Shown here: piece by piece, positions 17,165 to 26,645 of the stretch
How positions within the stretch are numbered: the first letter of the stretch is position 1
How the letters are laid out: each line of letters begins with the position of its first letter
Origin: Aliiroseovarius lamellibrachiae
Lineage (GTDB): Bacteria > Pseudomonadota > Alphaproteobacteria > Rhodobacterales > Rhodobacteraceae
NCBI RefSeq assembly: GCF_018599245.1
Contig: NZ_JAHEVJ010000002.1
Coordinates: 310,001-374,000 of the forward strand
DNA length: 64,000 bases
Reading direction: 5' to 3'
Notes under the pieces: model-generated
Databases searched by the model: none
Seen by the model: the letters and a program-made list of their open reading frames with translations, nothing else
Told to the model about the DNA's origin: nothing
Translations under genes and position numbers: made by a program

Positions 17165-17593
17165 TCAGCGAATGCCAATGTCGGCTAGCGCCGAGGCGAT
17201 GTCTGACGGCAATTCATCATCGCCGGGCTTTTCCATGGTCAAATCACGCGGCGCGTCTTCGGGTTTTAGGTATCGCCAGCCCTGAAACGCGCGGCGCGGC
17301 TGGGCCTCGGTGCGGATCACATCAGGCGATAAAACCAGACCGCAGCGGCGAATGCCATCCTCGCCGATCACCTCATCCAGACGAATAATCTGTTGGCGCG
17401 CAAGCACTTGTCCCTTGAAGACCCAATAAAGCGATCCGCCGTCGACAAGTTCAGCTTCGCGTTTGGGCCACATCCGGGTGACATGCATTGGCGTGGGGCG
17501 TTTTGCGGCCTCCATGCGCATGGCTTGCCACGCCTCGAGATCTTCGACTCGCTCGGCCCCTACACAGAGTTTTACCAGATTCACATAGCTCAT
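17165..17593 (-). CDS. DUF1489 family protein
   Basis: A 142-residue alphaproteobacterial conserved protein beginning MSYVNLVKLCVGAE, the typical N-terminus of DUF1489. The frame runs far upstream (to 18118), but that extension overlaps nrdJ in antisense and is not coding. ATG 17605 is an alternative start four codons longer. No signal peptide or membrane helix. Function is unknown. It is divergent from nrdJ, with AT-rich DNA (17600-17645) between them. Confidence 0.85.
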   Translation of the reverse strand: MSYVNLVKLCVGAERVEDLEAWQAMRMEAAKRPTPMHVTRMWPKREAELVDGGSLYWVFKGQVLARQQIIRLDEVIGEDGIRRCGLVLSPDVIRTEAQPRRAFQGWRYLKPEDAPRDLTMEKPGDDELPSDIASALADIGIR

Positions 17594-17663
17594 AGGATTT
17601 ACCATATATATGTGGCGTATCTGTCGCGACACACTAAATGTTGATTTTTCGTGAGGAAAGTTC

Positions 17664-17691
17664 GTGACAGGGGCGCAGCGTTTGTTATACA
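17664..17691 (+). promoter_or_regulatory. Candidate nrdJ promoter
   Basis: GTGACA (17664-17669), a 16-base spacer, and TATACA (17686-17691). Transcription would start near 17698, leaving a leader of about 100 bases with a small hairpin (CATCC-CTGA-GGATG). That is too short for a cobalamin riboswitch. Confidence 0.45.
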
Positions 17692-17798
17692 TGCCATCCC
17701 TGAGGATGATGGGCAAGATCCTGCTGCCGCTGATTTGCCTCTCACACACCCCGCGCGACCACCAAAAACACCACATCCGATAGAAAAGAAAGCCACAC

Positions 17799-20054
17799 AT
17801 GACTCGTTTTGCTGCCCCCATCGCCGAACAAATCTGGGATATGAAGTACCGCCTCAAAACGGCGGAGGGCGATGCGAAGGACAAAACAGTCGAAGACACC
17901 TGGCGCCGCATCGCGCGGTCATTGGCTGAAAATGAACCGGACCGTGAGGCGGAGTTTTTTGACGCGCTGGAAGATTTCAAATATCTGCCCGCAGGCCGCA
18001 TCACCGCGGGCGCTGGCACCGGCCGGTCCGTGACCCTGTTCAACTGCTTTGTCATGGGCACCATCCCAGACAGCATGGCGGGGATTTTCGACATGTTGAA
18101 AGAAGCGGCCCTGACCATGCAGCAAGGCGGCGGGATCGGTTATGATTTTTCAACCATCCGTCCACGCGGCGCGGATGTGATGGGGGTTGCGGCGGACGCC
18201 TCTGGCCCGCTGTCGTTCATGGATGTGTGGGACGCGATGTGCCGGACCATTATGTCGGCAGGCTCACGCCGTGGCGCGATGATGGCGACCATGCGGTGTG
18301 ACCACCCCGATATCGAAGATTTCATCACCGCCAAAGCTGATGCTGCCCGCCTGCGCATGTTCAACATGTCGGTGCTGGTCACGGATGAATTCATGCAAGC
18401 GGTGAAAGACGACGGCAGCCTGGATCTGAAATTTGGTGACCGCGTTTATCACACCGTTCAGGCCCGTGATCTGTGGAATAAGATCATGAAGGCGACCTAT
18501 GATTACGCCGAACCCGGTGTGATTTTCATCGACCGCATCAATCAGATGAACAACCTGAATTACTGCGAGCAGATCGCGGCGACCAACCCTTGCGGTGAAC
18601 AACCCTTGCCGCCCTATGGCGCCTGCCTGCTTGGCTCGGTCAACTTGGCCCGTCTTGTGACCAACCCGTTTGAAAAGAACGCGGAACTGGACCCCGAAGG
18701 GCTGGATAAACTGGTGCGCACCGCCATTCGCATGATGGATAATGTGGTCGACGTGTCAAAATTCCCGCTGGAAGCACAGCGCCAAGAAGCCCAGGCCAAG
18801 CGCCGCATTGGCCTTGGTGTGACCGGTCTGGCGGATGCGCTGTTGATGCTTGGTTTGCGGTATGGTTCCGATGAGGGGGCCGCGCAAACCGAGGCGTGGA
18901 TGAAGCAAATCGCCCGCGCGTCTTACCTTGCCTCCGTGGATCTGGCGAAAGAAAAAGGCGCCTTCCCGCTGTTTGATGCCGAGGCATATCTGTCCTCTGG
19001 CAATATGTTGCAAATGGACGATGACGTGCGCGAGGCGATCCGCGAACACGGCATCCGCAACGCGCTCTTGACGTCGATCGCGCCCACCGGCACCATCTCG
19101 CTTTACGCAGGCAACGTATCGTCCGGCATCGAGCCGGTGTTCGCCTATGCCTACACCCGCAAAGTGCTGCAAAAAGACGGCACCCGCACCGAAGAAGAAG
19201 TGGTGGATTACGCGGTGCAAATGTGGCGCGACAAGTTCGGCGACAAAGAGCTGCCCGACTACTTCGTGAACGCGCAAACCCTTGCCCCGGCGGACCACGT
19301 CAAAATGCAAGCCGCCGCCCAGAAATGGATCGACAGCTCGATTTCCAAAACCATCAACTGCCCCGAAGATATCTCGTTCACCGAATTCAAAGACGTCTAT
19401 CTGCAAGCGTGGGAATTGGGCTGCAAAGGCTGCACCACCTATCGTCCCAACGATGTGACCGGCTCGGTTTTGTCGGTGTCAGAAGACAGCGAAAAAGCGC
19501 CCGAAATCGAAACCGGCGCCGATGTGGTCTATCTGTCCGAACCTTTGGGCCGCCCACAATCGCTCGAAGGTCACACCTATAAGGTCAAATGGCCCGACAG
19601 CGAGCACGCGATCTACATCACCATCAACGATCTGCTGATCAACGGCCACCGCCGCCCGTTTGAAGTGTTCATCAACTCCAAAAACATGGAGCATTTCGCC
19701 TGGACCGTGGCCCTGACCCGGATGATTTCCGCCGTGTTCCGCCGCGGTGGCGAGGTCAGCTTTGTGGTCGAAGAACTGAAAGCCGTGTTTGACCCGCGTG
19801 GCGGGGCCTGGATGGAAGGCAAATACATCCCGTCGATCCTGGCGGCCATCGGCGGCGTGATCGAACGGCATATGGTGGCCACAGGTTCCCTTGAGGCCGA
19901 AGGCATGGCACCAAAAACCGACCCACAAGCCGAGATCATGGCCGTCGGCGAAGCCCCCCGCGGCCCCGCTTGCCCAAGCTGCGGCCAGTTTGAAATGCAA
20001 ATGGTCGAAGGCTGCATGACCTGCCGCAGCTGTGGCCATTCCAAATGCGGCTGA
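17799..20054 (+). CDS. nrdJ: Adenosylcobalamin-dependent ribonucleotide reductase (class II)
   Basis: A 751-residue vitamin B12-dependent reductase converting ribonucleotides to deoxyribonucleotides without a radical-generating partner subunit. The N-x-C-x-E catalytic motif is NPCGEQPLPPYGACLLGS, the first redox cysteine lies in LFNCFVMG, and the substrate phosphate loop is APTGTISLYAGN. The C-terminus ends in paired CxxC motifs (CPSCGQ, CMTCRSCGHSKCG) that serve as the thiol shuttle or zinc ribbon. No nrdAB genes are nearby. A strong terminator follows at 20139-20179. Confidence 0.96.
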   Translation: MTRFAAPIAEQIWDMKYRLKTAEGDAKDKTVEDTWRRIARSLAENEPDREAEFFDALEDFKYLPAGRITAGAGTGRSVTLFNCFVMGTIPDSMAGIFDMLKEAALTMQQGGGIGYDFSTIRPRGADVMGVAADASGPLSFMDVWDAMCRTIMSAGSRRGAMMATMRCDHPDIEDFITAKADAARLRMFNMSVLVTDEFMQAVKDDGSLDLKFGDRVYHTVQARDLWNKIMKATYDYAEPGVIFIDRINQMNNLNYCEQIAATNPCGEQPLPPYGACLLGSVNLARLVTNPFEKNAELDPEGLDKLVRTAIRMMDNVVDVSKFPLEAQRQEAQAKRRIGLGVTGLADALLMLGLRYGSDEGAAQTEAWMKQIARASYLASVDLAKEKGAFPLFDAEAYLSSGNMLQMDDDVREAIREHGIRNALLTSIAPTGTISLYAGNVSSGIEPVFAYAYTRKVLQKDGTRTEEEVVDYAVQMWRDKFGDKELPDYFVNAQTLAPADHVKMQAAAQKWIDSSISKTINCPEDISFTEFKDVYLQAWELGCKGCTTYRPNDVTGSVLSVSEDSEKAPEIETGADVVYLSEPLGRPQSLEGHTYKVKWPDSEHAIYITINDLLINGHRRPFEVFINSKNMEHFAWTVALTRMISAVFRRGGEVSFVVEELKAVFDPRGGAWMEGKYIPSILAAIGGVIERHMVATGSLEAEGMAPKTDPQAEIMAVGEAPRGPACPSCGQFEMQMVEGCMTCRSCGHSKCG

Positions 20055-20400
20055 TTTTAGATTGAACTGATGTTGTTGTGAAAACCCACATCAGTTTGAA
20101 ATTTGACCAGCTTAAGTTGCAATTCTGATCCCTAAAAGTTTGTCATCGCCCCTACCGGGCGGTGGCAAATTTCTTTTTTGGAGTGGATTAAATCCGGTCC
20201 GGCGTTTGGCCATGATCGCTGCCCTGACCGCTGAATTTAGTGAAACGGCCCAAGGCTGAGGGCAGGCAACAAATTGCAGCCTACGTCAGTGTCCAAATTT
20301 CGGGGAGCGCTCAGTCGTCCCTGTGCCCCGCCGTGGCCCATCACATAATTTGTGTCATCAACGGCTTTGCGCGGGGGGATAAACATGGGAAAGTGTTTCC
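20055..20400. other. Intergenic region with nrdJ 3' hairpins and exonuclease promoter
   Basis: No gene. AACTGATGT (20065-20073) pairs with ACATCAGTT (20088-20096) just after the nrdJ stop, followed by the strong terminator at 20139-20179. The remaining 220 bases contain the dyads GGATT-A-AATCC (20183-20193) and CACA-TAATT-TGTG (20342-20354) but no recognised RNA gene. Confidence 0.6.
20139..20179 (+). terminator. Rho-independent terminator after nrdJ
   Basis: TTTGTCATCGCCC (20139-20151) pairs along all 13 bases with GGGCGGTGGCAAA (20157-20169), using two G-U pairs, around the loop CTACC. The tail is TTTCTTTTTT. Confidence 0.9.
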
Positions 20401-21042
20401 ATGGCGCATTCTGCCCCCTTGTCTCTTCCGGCCTGTTTCAATCAGACCACCCCGCTGAACGACCCCCTCAGGTTCATTGCTGTGGATGTCGAAACGGCGG
20501 GATATGACATCGCGAGCATCTGCCAAATTGGTCTCGCTTTCGTCGGCTTCGACGGTTCAATCGCAACGTACAGCGCGTATATCAACCCGTGTGTGCCATT
20601 CGCCGAGGGCAATACACGGTTGCATGGGATCGATGCTGCGACCGTTAGACATGCCCCGCATTTTCAAGCTGTGCTGCCGGATCTGCGTTATCTGTTAGAG
20701 GCATGTCCGCTGGTTCAACATAGCCGGTACGACGAGAAAGCGTTTGGCGCCGCGTGCCAGTTGGCCAAACTTCCGGTGTTGAAATCGGTTTGGTCAGACA
20801 GTGTTAAAATTGCACGCCAAGCCTGGCCGGAGTTGCGCGGCAATGGCGGGCATGGTCTGGCCAACCTGAAAAACGTGCTGGGGCTTCATTTTCGGCACCA
20901 TGACGCAGGGGAAGACGCGCGGGCCGCCGCAGAAGTTGTCCTGAAAGCCGAGGCCGCAATGGGCCGAAAAATCAAGCTGCTCAACACCGCGCAACAGCTG
21001 GTCTTTGATTTTCATCCCCCCGAGGGGGCGCGCCAAGCGTGA
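20401..21042 (+). CDS. DnaQ-like 3'-5' exonuclease
   Basis: A 213-residue DEDD-superfamily exonuclease. Exo I is DVETAG (D29, E31), Exo II lies in the HSRYDEKAF segment, and Exo III is HHDAGEDARAAAEV with its histidine. LHGIDAATV is typical of DNA polymerase III epsilon-like proteins. It lacks the C-terminal extension expected of the replicative proofreading subunit, so it is probably a stand-alone repair or RNA-processing nuclease. The start is taken as the first ATG giving a normal lead into the fold. Confidence 0.87.
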   Translation: MAHSAPLSLPACFNQTTPLNDPLRFIAVDVETAGYDIASICQIGLAFVGFDGSIATYSAYINPCVPFAEGNTRLHGIDAATVRHAPHFQAVLPDLRYLLEACPLVQHSRYDEKAFGAACQLAKLPVLKSVWSDSVKIARQAWPELRGNGGHGLANLKNVLGLHFRHHDAGEDARAAAEVVLKAEAAMGRKIKLLNTAQQLVFDFHPPEGARQA

Positions 21043-21188
21043 GGCGTCAAAATGCCCAGCACGCAGGCCTTCGCGAACACGGAAAATTCCATGAGGTCAA
21101 ACGCGCAATTTATTGAAAAGAGACAGCGCATTTTGCATTTGCGTCGCTTTGTGTCATCTTGTGTCAAACCACAAGAAAGGGCCGCAAA

Positions 21189-21869
21189 ATGCCGATCAAA
21201 GCCGTGATATTTGATGCCTATGGCACCTTGTTTGATGTCTTTTCCGTGGGCGCGCTGGGCGAGGACTTGTTCCCCACAAAAGGCGCGGCTTTGGCCGTGC
21301 TTTGGCGCGACAAACAGATCGAATACACCCGTTTGCGAACCATGTCGGATCAGTATCGCGATTTTTGGAACGTCACACAGGACGCGTTGGCATTTGCCTG
21401 TGACAGCCTTGGTCTGCCCCTTACAGATGCCGCGCGCGATCGGCTGATGCAGCAATACGCTCAGCTCACCGCCTTTGACGAAAACGCCGCCGCCTTGACC
21501 AAATTGCAGGATGCGGGCCTGCCTTTGGGCATCCTGTCCAATGGCACCCCGGACATGTTGCGTTCTGCCGTTGAAAGTGCGGGGTTGGCCCGATTTTTTG
21601 ACCATGTGTTAAGCGCGGACAGCGTGAGGAAATTCAAAACCGCGCCGCAAACCTATCAGCTTGGTCCCGATGCCTTTGGGGTGCCTGTTTCAGACATTCT
21701 TTTTGTCTCATCCAACTGTTGGGATGCATGCGGGGCGACGTGGTTTGGCTATCAAACGCTTTGGCTTAACCGCTACGATCAACCGTTGGAACGCTTAGGG
21801 GTGCGCCCAAACCGCATCGGGTCGGCGCTGACGGATGTGGCCGCCTATGTTGCTGAAATAAACGGTTAA
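21189..21869 (+). CDS. Haloacid dehalogenase, type II
   Basis: A 226-residue HAD-superfamily hydrolase. The nucleophile is D9 in FDAYGTLFD, motif II is LSNGTP, motif III lysine is in KFKTAP, and SSNCWDACGATWFG matches the L-2-haloacid dehalogenase subgroup (usually SSNAWD). The family hydrolyses L-2-haloalkanoic acids such as chloroacetate, but many members act on other substrates. The start at 21189 follows AAGAAAGGG and gives the standard N-terminus. It is convergent with the MocR gene, overlapping its stop by 4 bases. Confidence 0.9.
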   Translation: MPIKAVIFDAYGTLFDVFSVGALGEDLFPTKGAALAVLWRDKQIEYTRLRTMSDQYRDFWNVTQDALAFACDSLGLPLTDAARDRLMQQYAQLTAFDENAAALTKLQDAGLPLGILSNGTPDMLRSAVESAGLARFFDHVLSADSVRKFKTAPQTYQLGPDAFGVPVSDILFVSSNCWDACGATWFGYQTLWLNRYDQPLERLGVRPNRIGSALTDVAAYVAEING

Positions 21870-23284
21870 CCTGCGCGCAGGGCCTGTCGCAAAACCCCCA
21901 ACGCGGGGGCCATTTCGTCGGGGGTGAAGCCGCAAAATCCAAGGACTAAACCGTTGAAATTGCTGTTTTTTGTGGCGTATTCTGACAGGGGGTGGGCCGT
22001 CACGCCCAAATCCGCGGCCCGCGCCGACACCGCGTGATCCGCTAGGCCTTCGTTTAAATGAAAGGTCACCTGCATCCCGGCCTGATGATCCTCAAAATGG
22101 CCAAATTCGGCAAAACCCTGCGCCAAACTGTCGAGCAGAAACTTGCGCCGTTCGCCATAAATGCGCCGCACCCGACGCAGGTGACGGTAAAACTCGCCAG
22201 AGGAAATGAACTCCGCCAAGGGGGCTTGCGGCATCAAGCTGGCTTTTTGCCCAAACCGCCGCATTGTGTCGCGAAAACCGTCGATCAACGGGTCGGGGAC
22301 AATCACGTACCCAAGCCGCAGCGCGCTTGAGAAAATCTTGGAGAAACTGCCGATGTAAAGCGTGCGATCAAGGTGGTCAAAACCGGCCATCGCGGGAATG
22401 GGCCGCCCGGCATATCGAAACTCGCTGTCGTAATCATCCTCGATGATCCAAGCGTCGTGGGATTGCGCCCAGTGGATAAATTCCAGCCGTCGATTGGGCG
22501 ACATCGCCCCGCCCAGCGGGTATTGATGCGAGGGGGTTAAGACCACCAATCGCGGCGCGGTGCCCGGTGGCGGAAGGTCGGCCCCAGCCCCGGTGGCATC
22601 CAGATACATCGGGTCCAAACCCTGCACCTCGGCAAAGTGGCGCAGGGGCAGATAGCCGGGGTTTTCCAAACCGATCCGGTCACCTTCCTGCGCCAGGCTT
22701 CGGGTGCAAATCTCTAGCGCATCGGTGGAGCCTGCGGTGATGATAATCTGATGCGGCGACGCGGTGATCCCGCGCCAGTCCGCCACATGGGCGGCAATGG
22801 CTTGGCGCAGTTTGAAATGGCCAAAAGGGCTGGCCCCCTCAAGCATGGATCGCGGGTCCGTCCGGCAAATTCGCGCGGTGGTTTTGGCCCATTGGGCATG
22901 GGGAAACAGCCGCATATCGGGGCGACCGGCCTGAAACGGATGGGGCGTTGGTGGGGTGTCCCCTTGGGTTTTCGACGGGGTGGGCAGGGGTGTTTTTTGC
23001 GCCAGCTCCACCTCGCCAATTGCACAAACTGTATAGCCCGACCCCTGCACACTGGTCAGATACCCCTCGGCCACCAATTGGTCATAGGCGGTCACGATGG
23101 TCGACCGTGACACGCCAAGTTCCGTTGCCATCGCGCGGGTGGCGGGCAGGCGGGTGCCTTGCGTCAGCGATCCAGAGACAGCGCGCGTGCGAATGACCGT
23201 GCAAATCTGTTCAAACACCGGCACTTTGCTGTGTCGGTCGATGGTGAACGCCAGCGCGGGAATATGTGTCTGGATGCTCGCCAT
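21866..23284 (-). CDS. MocR-family (GntR-aminotransferase fusion) transcriptional regulator
   Basis: A 472-residue fusion of an N-terminal GntR winged helix (about residues 15-85; GVSRSTIVTAYDQL) and a fold-type I PLP aminotransferase-like domain (PLP lysine in GSFSKIFS; EDDYDSEFRY). MocR proteins such as PdxR and GabR sense PLP adducts. The start at 23284 follows a G-rich Shine-Dalgarno; a start at 23323 would run through the candidate operator. Direct repeats just upstream suggest autoregulation. The target is not evident; it follows the molybdoenzyme gene on the same strand. Confidence 0.88.
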   Translation of the reverse strand: MASIQTHIPALAFTIDRHSKVPVFEQICTVIRTRAVSGSLTQGTRLPATRAMATELGVSRSTIVTAYDQLVAEGYLTSVQGSGYTVCAIGEVELAQKTPLPTPSKTQGDTPPTPHPFQAGRPDMRLFPHAQWAKTTARICRTDPRSMLEGASPFGHFKLRQAIAAHVADWRGITASPHQIIITAGSTDALEICTRSLAQEGDRIGLENPGYLPLRHFAEVQGLDPMYLDATGAGADLPPPGTAPRLVVLTPSHQYPLGGAMSPNRRLEFIHWAQSHDAWIIEDDYDSEFRYAGRPIPAMAGFDHLDRTLYIGSFSKIFSSALRLGYVIVPDPLIDGFRDTMRRFGQKASLMPQAPLAEFISSGEFYRHLRRVRRIYGERRKFLLDSLAQGFAEFGHFEDHQAGMQVTFHLNEGLADHAVSARAADLGVTAHPLSEYATKNSNFNGLVLGFCGFTPDEMAPALGVLRQALRAG

Positions 23285-23304
23285 GGTTGCCCCCCCCAAA
23301 TTGG

Positions 23305-23335
23305 TTTGGTCATATCTTGCCATATTGGATGATAT
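23305..23335. promoter_or_regulatory. Direct repeats upstream of the MocR gene
   Basis: Reading the minus strand, ATATCATCCAA (23335-23325) and ATATGACCAAA (23315-23305) are 20 bases apart, two helical turns. MocR proteins of the GabR/PdxR type bind direct repeats at such spacing, so this is a plausible autoregulatory site. Confidence 0.4.
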
Positions 23336-23366
23336 GCTGTGGCCAAAAAGGGGGCAAGCTGTTCGC

Positions 23367-25427
23367 TCAGGCGGTTCTCACATCCACAAAAGTTTCGTGG
23401 TAACAGGCGCCGTCCTCGATATCCGTGCGGATGTCAGCGGGGATCAGCGCGTTCACGGTCAGCCCCGTTTGCGACGTGGCGCGCCAGGTGCCTTTGGGGC
23501 TGTAAAGCACGCCGGGGCGGGTGGCATCGGTCACGACCAATTGCAAGGTAACAGCCCCGCGCGCATTCCAGATTTCGACCGTGGCGCCATCAGAAAGCCC
23601 GCGCGCCTTTGCGTCTTTTGGATGCATTTCAACAACTTCCAACCCCTGTGACGCCGCTTGCCCGCCAAAGGTGGCATTGGTGCGTTTGGTAGAGCTGGGC
23701 GAGATCAGCGTGAACGGCTGGTCCTTGGTCACAGGATCATAACGTGGCACACCAAAGCCAAAACGCGCCTCAAGATCCTGCGAGAAAAGCTCGATTTTAC
23801 CCGAGTCCGTGGCGGGGGTCACGTTGTGGCACATGATCATCGTTTCGCCATCCGGGGCGGCCATTTCAAGGGCGTGGTCCAGCGCAATCTGGCTGGGACG
23901 CGTGCCTTTTAACTGCGGATGTGTCCCGTCAAAGGCGTCATCCATCAGCTGAGCATCAGAGGCCTGAAAGATCGGATCATCATAGCCAAAGCGCGCGGCG
24001 AGCCTGCGGAAAATCTCTGTGTTTGGAAGGCTTTCGCCCACGGGCGGAATAACCGGGGCGGCACGTTGCACATAGTTTTGACCGTAAGCGCCATAGACGT
24101 CATCAATTTCAAATGGGCCAGAGGCGGGCAAGATCACGTCGCAAAACTGCATGCTGTCGGTCATCGCAATATCACAGCCCGCGATGAACAAATCCTCGCG
24201 CATCAACGCCTTGATCAGCGTGCCTTGATCGGGGTGGGTGGCCACGGGATTGTGGTTGTAAATCATCGTGGCCGTGATCGGTACATCCAAGGTGTCGTCC
24301 AGCAATTTCTGGGCCAGATCCACAATGTTCAAAACCCGCGTGCCGGGCTTTTTCAGATGGTCCCCATGCAGTCGCGCGGTGGTTTTGGGCGCGGCAAGGC
24401 CGGATTTTGCAATCACACCGGCCCCAAGTCGCCCGTGGTGGCCCATGAGTGCGGGAAGCGCCATGGCCGCGCGCAATCCAGACCCGCCAGAGCGGCCACG
24501 CTCGATCCCATTCCCCGCTGAACAGGTCATGTTTTTCGCGGCACATATCATGTCGGCGAGCGCGTGAATTTGATCTGCCGCCACGCCACAGACCTTTTCA
24601 ATCTGGGCGATGGAATAGGTCCGTGCCTGCGCCATATAGGCGTCAAACCCGTCGACCCAAGTGGTGATGAACGCCATGTCCAACGCCCCGCGCCGTTCAA
24701 GCTCTGCCGCCAAACCCATCGCCAGCACCACATCGGTGCCGGGGGCGATTTGAAGGTGCATATCGGATTGTTCCGCGATTTTGATGCGCTTGGGGTCGAT
24801 CACCACCAGCTTGGCGCCATTTGCCCGCGCGCGTTTCAAAAGCGGCGCGAGATGCAGGTTTGAGACGGTGACATTGTTGCCCCAGACCAGCACCAGATCC
24901 GCGTGTATGACCTGTTCGGGGGGCATCCCGGGTGCCGCCCCAAACAGTGATGAATAGGCCGTGCCACGCACCGCGCCACACAGCGGCCCGCGGTTCAGCA
25001 TCGTGGCGCCCATGTGATAGAAAAACCGCCGGTCCATGGACCCCGCCGCAAGCTCGCCATGCGGCCCGGCATAGTTGAAGGGCAGCACGCTTTCGGGGCC
25101 GTGTTTGGTGATGGCGCGGGTGAACCCGTCGTGTATCAGATCCAGCGCCGCGTCCCAGGTGATGCGCTCAAACTGGCCGGATCCGCGCGGCCCCACCCGT
25201 TTTAGCGGGTGCGTCAGACGCCCATCCCCATGGGTGAAATCCGGGTAAGAGCGCGCCACTTTGTTGCAAATTACATTGTCCGTATAAGGGTTTGCGCGCG
25301 AGCCTTTCACATCAATGATGGTCCCGTTTTGCACCTTGACGCTTAGGCTGCAGGTGTCGGGGCAATCCAGCGGGCAAACGCTGGGATGTGTGGTTGCAGG
25401 TGCGGACTGCGGGCTGTGGTGTGTCAT
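23367..25427 (-). CDS. Molybdopterin oxidoreductase with N-terminal [4Fe-4S] site
   Basis: A 686-residue member of the DMSO-reductase superfamily. The N-terminal cysteine cluster CPLDCPDTC followed by VICNK binds [4Fe-4S]. The C-terminal molydopterin dinucleotide-binding domain is recognisable (NATFGGQ, LVVTDATRPGVLYSPKG). The conserved tail includes N-L-I-type LTVNALIPA. No TAT signal is present, so it is cytoplasmic. The start at 25427 (MTHHSP) is chosen over the 15-residue longer frame. No partner subunit or cofactor gene is adjacent, so the substrate cannot be inferred. Confidence 0.88.
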   Translation of the reverse strand: MTHHSPQSAPATTHPSVCPLDCPDTCSLSVKVQNGTIIDVKGSRANPYTDNVICNKVARSYPDFTHGDGRLTHPLKRVGPRGSGQFERITWDAALDLIHDGFTRAITKHGPESVLPFNYAGPHGELAAGSMDRRFFYHMGATMLNRGPLCGAVRGTAYSSLFGAAPGMPPEQVIHADLVLVWGNNVTVSNLHLAPLLKRARANGAKLVVIDPKRIKIAEQSDMHLQIAPGTDVVLAMGLAAELERRGALDMAFITTWVDGFDAYMAQARTYSIAQIEKVCGVAADQIHALADMICAAKNMTCSAGNGIERGRSGGSGLRAAMALPALMGHHGRLGAGVIAKSGLAAPKTTARLHGDHLKKPGTRVLNIVDLAQKLLDDTLDVPITATMIYNHNPVATHPDQGTLIKALMREDLFIAGCDIAMTDSMQFCDVILPASGPFEIDDVYGAYGQNYVQRAAPVIPPVGESLPNTEIFRRLAARFGYDDPIFQASDAQLMDDAFDGTHPQLKGTRPSQIALDHALEMAAPDGETMIMCHNVTPATDSGKIELFSQDLEARFGFGVPRYDPVTKDQPFTLISPSSTKRTNATFGGQAASQGLEVVEMHPKDAKARGLSDGATVEIWNARGAVTLQLVVTDATRPGVLYSPKGTWRATSQTGLTVNALIPADIRTDIEDGACYHETFVDVRTA

Positions 25428-25523
25428 GGGAATACCTTGGGCAAACATGTGTTTCACCCAAGGTATCGCCAAAATGGTTCAGTCGTTAAGCGCCAAAATG
25501 GACAAAAACGACCAGACCAATTT

Positions 25524-26627
25524 TTACTTTACGCAGCCCACAAAGCTGTCTGCCATGCCGCGAAGCAGTTGGGTGTAAAGCGCGGGTCCAGGGGTCAGGG
25601 CCGCACCAAGGGGGTCGATCACTTGTGTGCTGACATCGGTGCCTTCAAACACAGTGTTGATCAGGCCCGCGTTGAACTGCGGCTCCGCCAAAGCACAGGT
25701 GATCTGGCCGTCTTTCACCGCGTCACGCAGGGCGGCAATGCGGGCAGGGCTGGGGCGGCTGGCATCGCCCAGCGAAATGGCACCCGCGGCTTTCAACCCA
25801 AAACGTGCTTCGAAATACTGATAGGCGTCGTGAAAGACCACAAACCGCGTGTCCGCGAGGGGGGTAAGCGTTTGGCGGGTGTCTGCGATCAAAGCGTCCA
25901 GCCCTGCGCGGGCAGATTTCGCATTGGCAAGGTACACATCGGCATGTTCCGGGTCGCGTTCGGCCAGTTGATCCGCGATCACACCAAGCCACATTTGCGC
26001 ATTTACCGGGTCGAGCCAGACATGGGGGTCCATGGCGCCTGCGGCGTGGTCGTGATCATGGTCGTGCCCATCGGAATGCTCTGCATCGTGATCCGCGTGG
26101 TCGGCATCGTGGTCGGCATCATGGTCGTCTGCATGATCGTTGTCGTGGTCTTCGTGTTGCGCGTCATCGTGGTCGTCATGGGTTTCATGCGTGTCGTGGT
26201 CATCATGATCGTCGTCATGCGCACCGTGGTGATCCTCGTCGCCAAAGACGGCGGCTTCCCGGAATGGCAACTGCGCGGTCACGCCGTTTTCTGTCAGGGT
26301 CAAACGCGCCGCACCCGCGGCAATCGTGTCCAAAGATTTCTCCAGCCACGGCGTCAAAGTTGGGCCAACCCAAACCACCAAATCCGCATCGGCCAAGGCC
26401 GCGGCCTCTGACGGGCGCATGGAATAGCCGTGTGGCGAGGCCCCCGGCGGCAGGATCAAATCAGGCGTGCCAACGCCTTGCATCACCTGCGCCACAAGCG
26501 CGTGGATGGGGGCGATGTCGGTGGCCACATGCGGGATATGGTCGTGCGCTTGCGCGGCGGGGGTGAAGCCAACAACCAGTGGAAGCAGGGCGGGAAGAAG
26601 GCGAGGGGTGAAAAAGCTGCGCGGCAT
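25524..26627 (-). CDS. znuA: Zinc ABC transporter substrate-binding protein with long His/Asp-rich loop
   Basis: A 367-residue periplasmic zinc-binding protein with a signal peptide ending PAAQA. Conserved ligand regions are IHALVAQVM, SPHGYSMRP and DPHVWLDP. Between them lies a roughly 65-residue insertion made almost only of His and Asp (about residues 148-213, coded by 26040-26240), typical of high-affinity ZnuA but long here. The start at 26627 is chosen to begin the signal peptide (MPRSFF). It is divergent from zur-znuC-znuB, with two Zur boxes between. It captures zinc and passes it to ZnuBC. Confidence 0.95.
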   Translation of the reverse strand: MPRSFFTPRLLPALLPLVVGFTPAAQAHDHIPHVATDIAPIHALVAQVMQGVGTPDLILPPGASPHGYSMRPSEAAALADADLVVWVGPTLTPWLEKSLDTIAAGAARLTLTENGVTAQLPFREAAVFGDEDHHGAHDDDHDDHDTHETHDDHDDAQHEDHDNDHADDHDADHDADHADHDAEHSDGHDHDHDHAAGAMDPHVWLDPVNAQMWLGVIADQLAERDPEHADVYLANAKSARAGLDALIADTRQTLTPLADTRFVVFHDAYQYFEARFGLKAAGAISLGDASRPSPARIAALRDAVKDGQITCALAEPQFNAGLINTVFEGTDVSTQVIDPLGAALTPGPALYTQLLRGMADSFVGCVK

Positions 26628-26645
26628 GTGGTGTCCTAGAGTTGG

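Noticed and set aside
17653-17700. RNase P RNA-like GAGGAAAGT stretch
   Set aside because: Only that short match; the rest of the conserved core is absent.
17594-17798. Cobalamin riboswitch or NrdR boxes before nrdJ
   Set aside because: The leader is only about 100 bases with no B12-box. The AT-rich segments at 17601-17616 and 17629-17644 match the NrdR dyad too weakly.
17594-18118. N-terminal extension of the DUF1489 frame
   Set aside because: It runs antisense through the start of nrdJ; the conserved N-terminus begins at 17593.
26003-26411. Open frames through the znuA His/Asp loop on other frames
   Set aside because: They are by-products of the repetitive codons of the loop, giving low-complexity Val/Met or Thr/Met runs.
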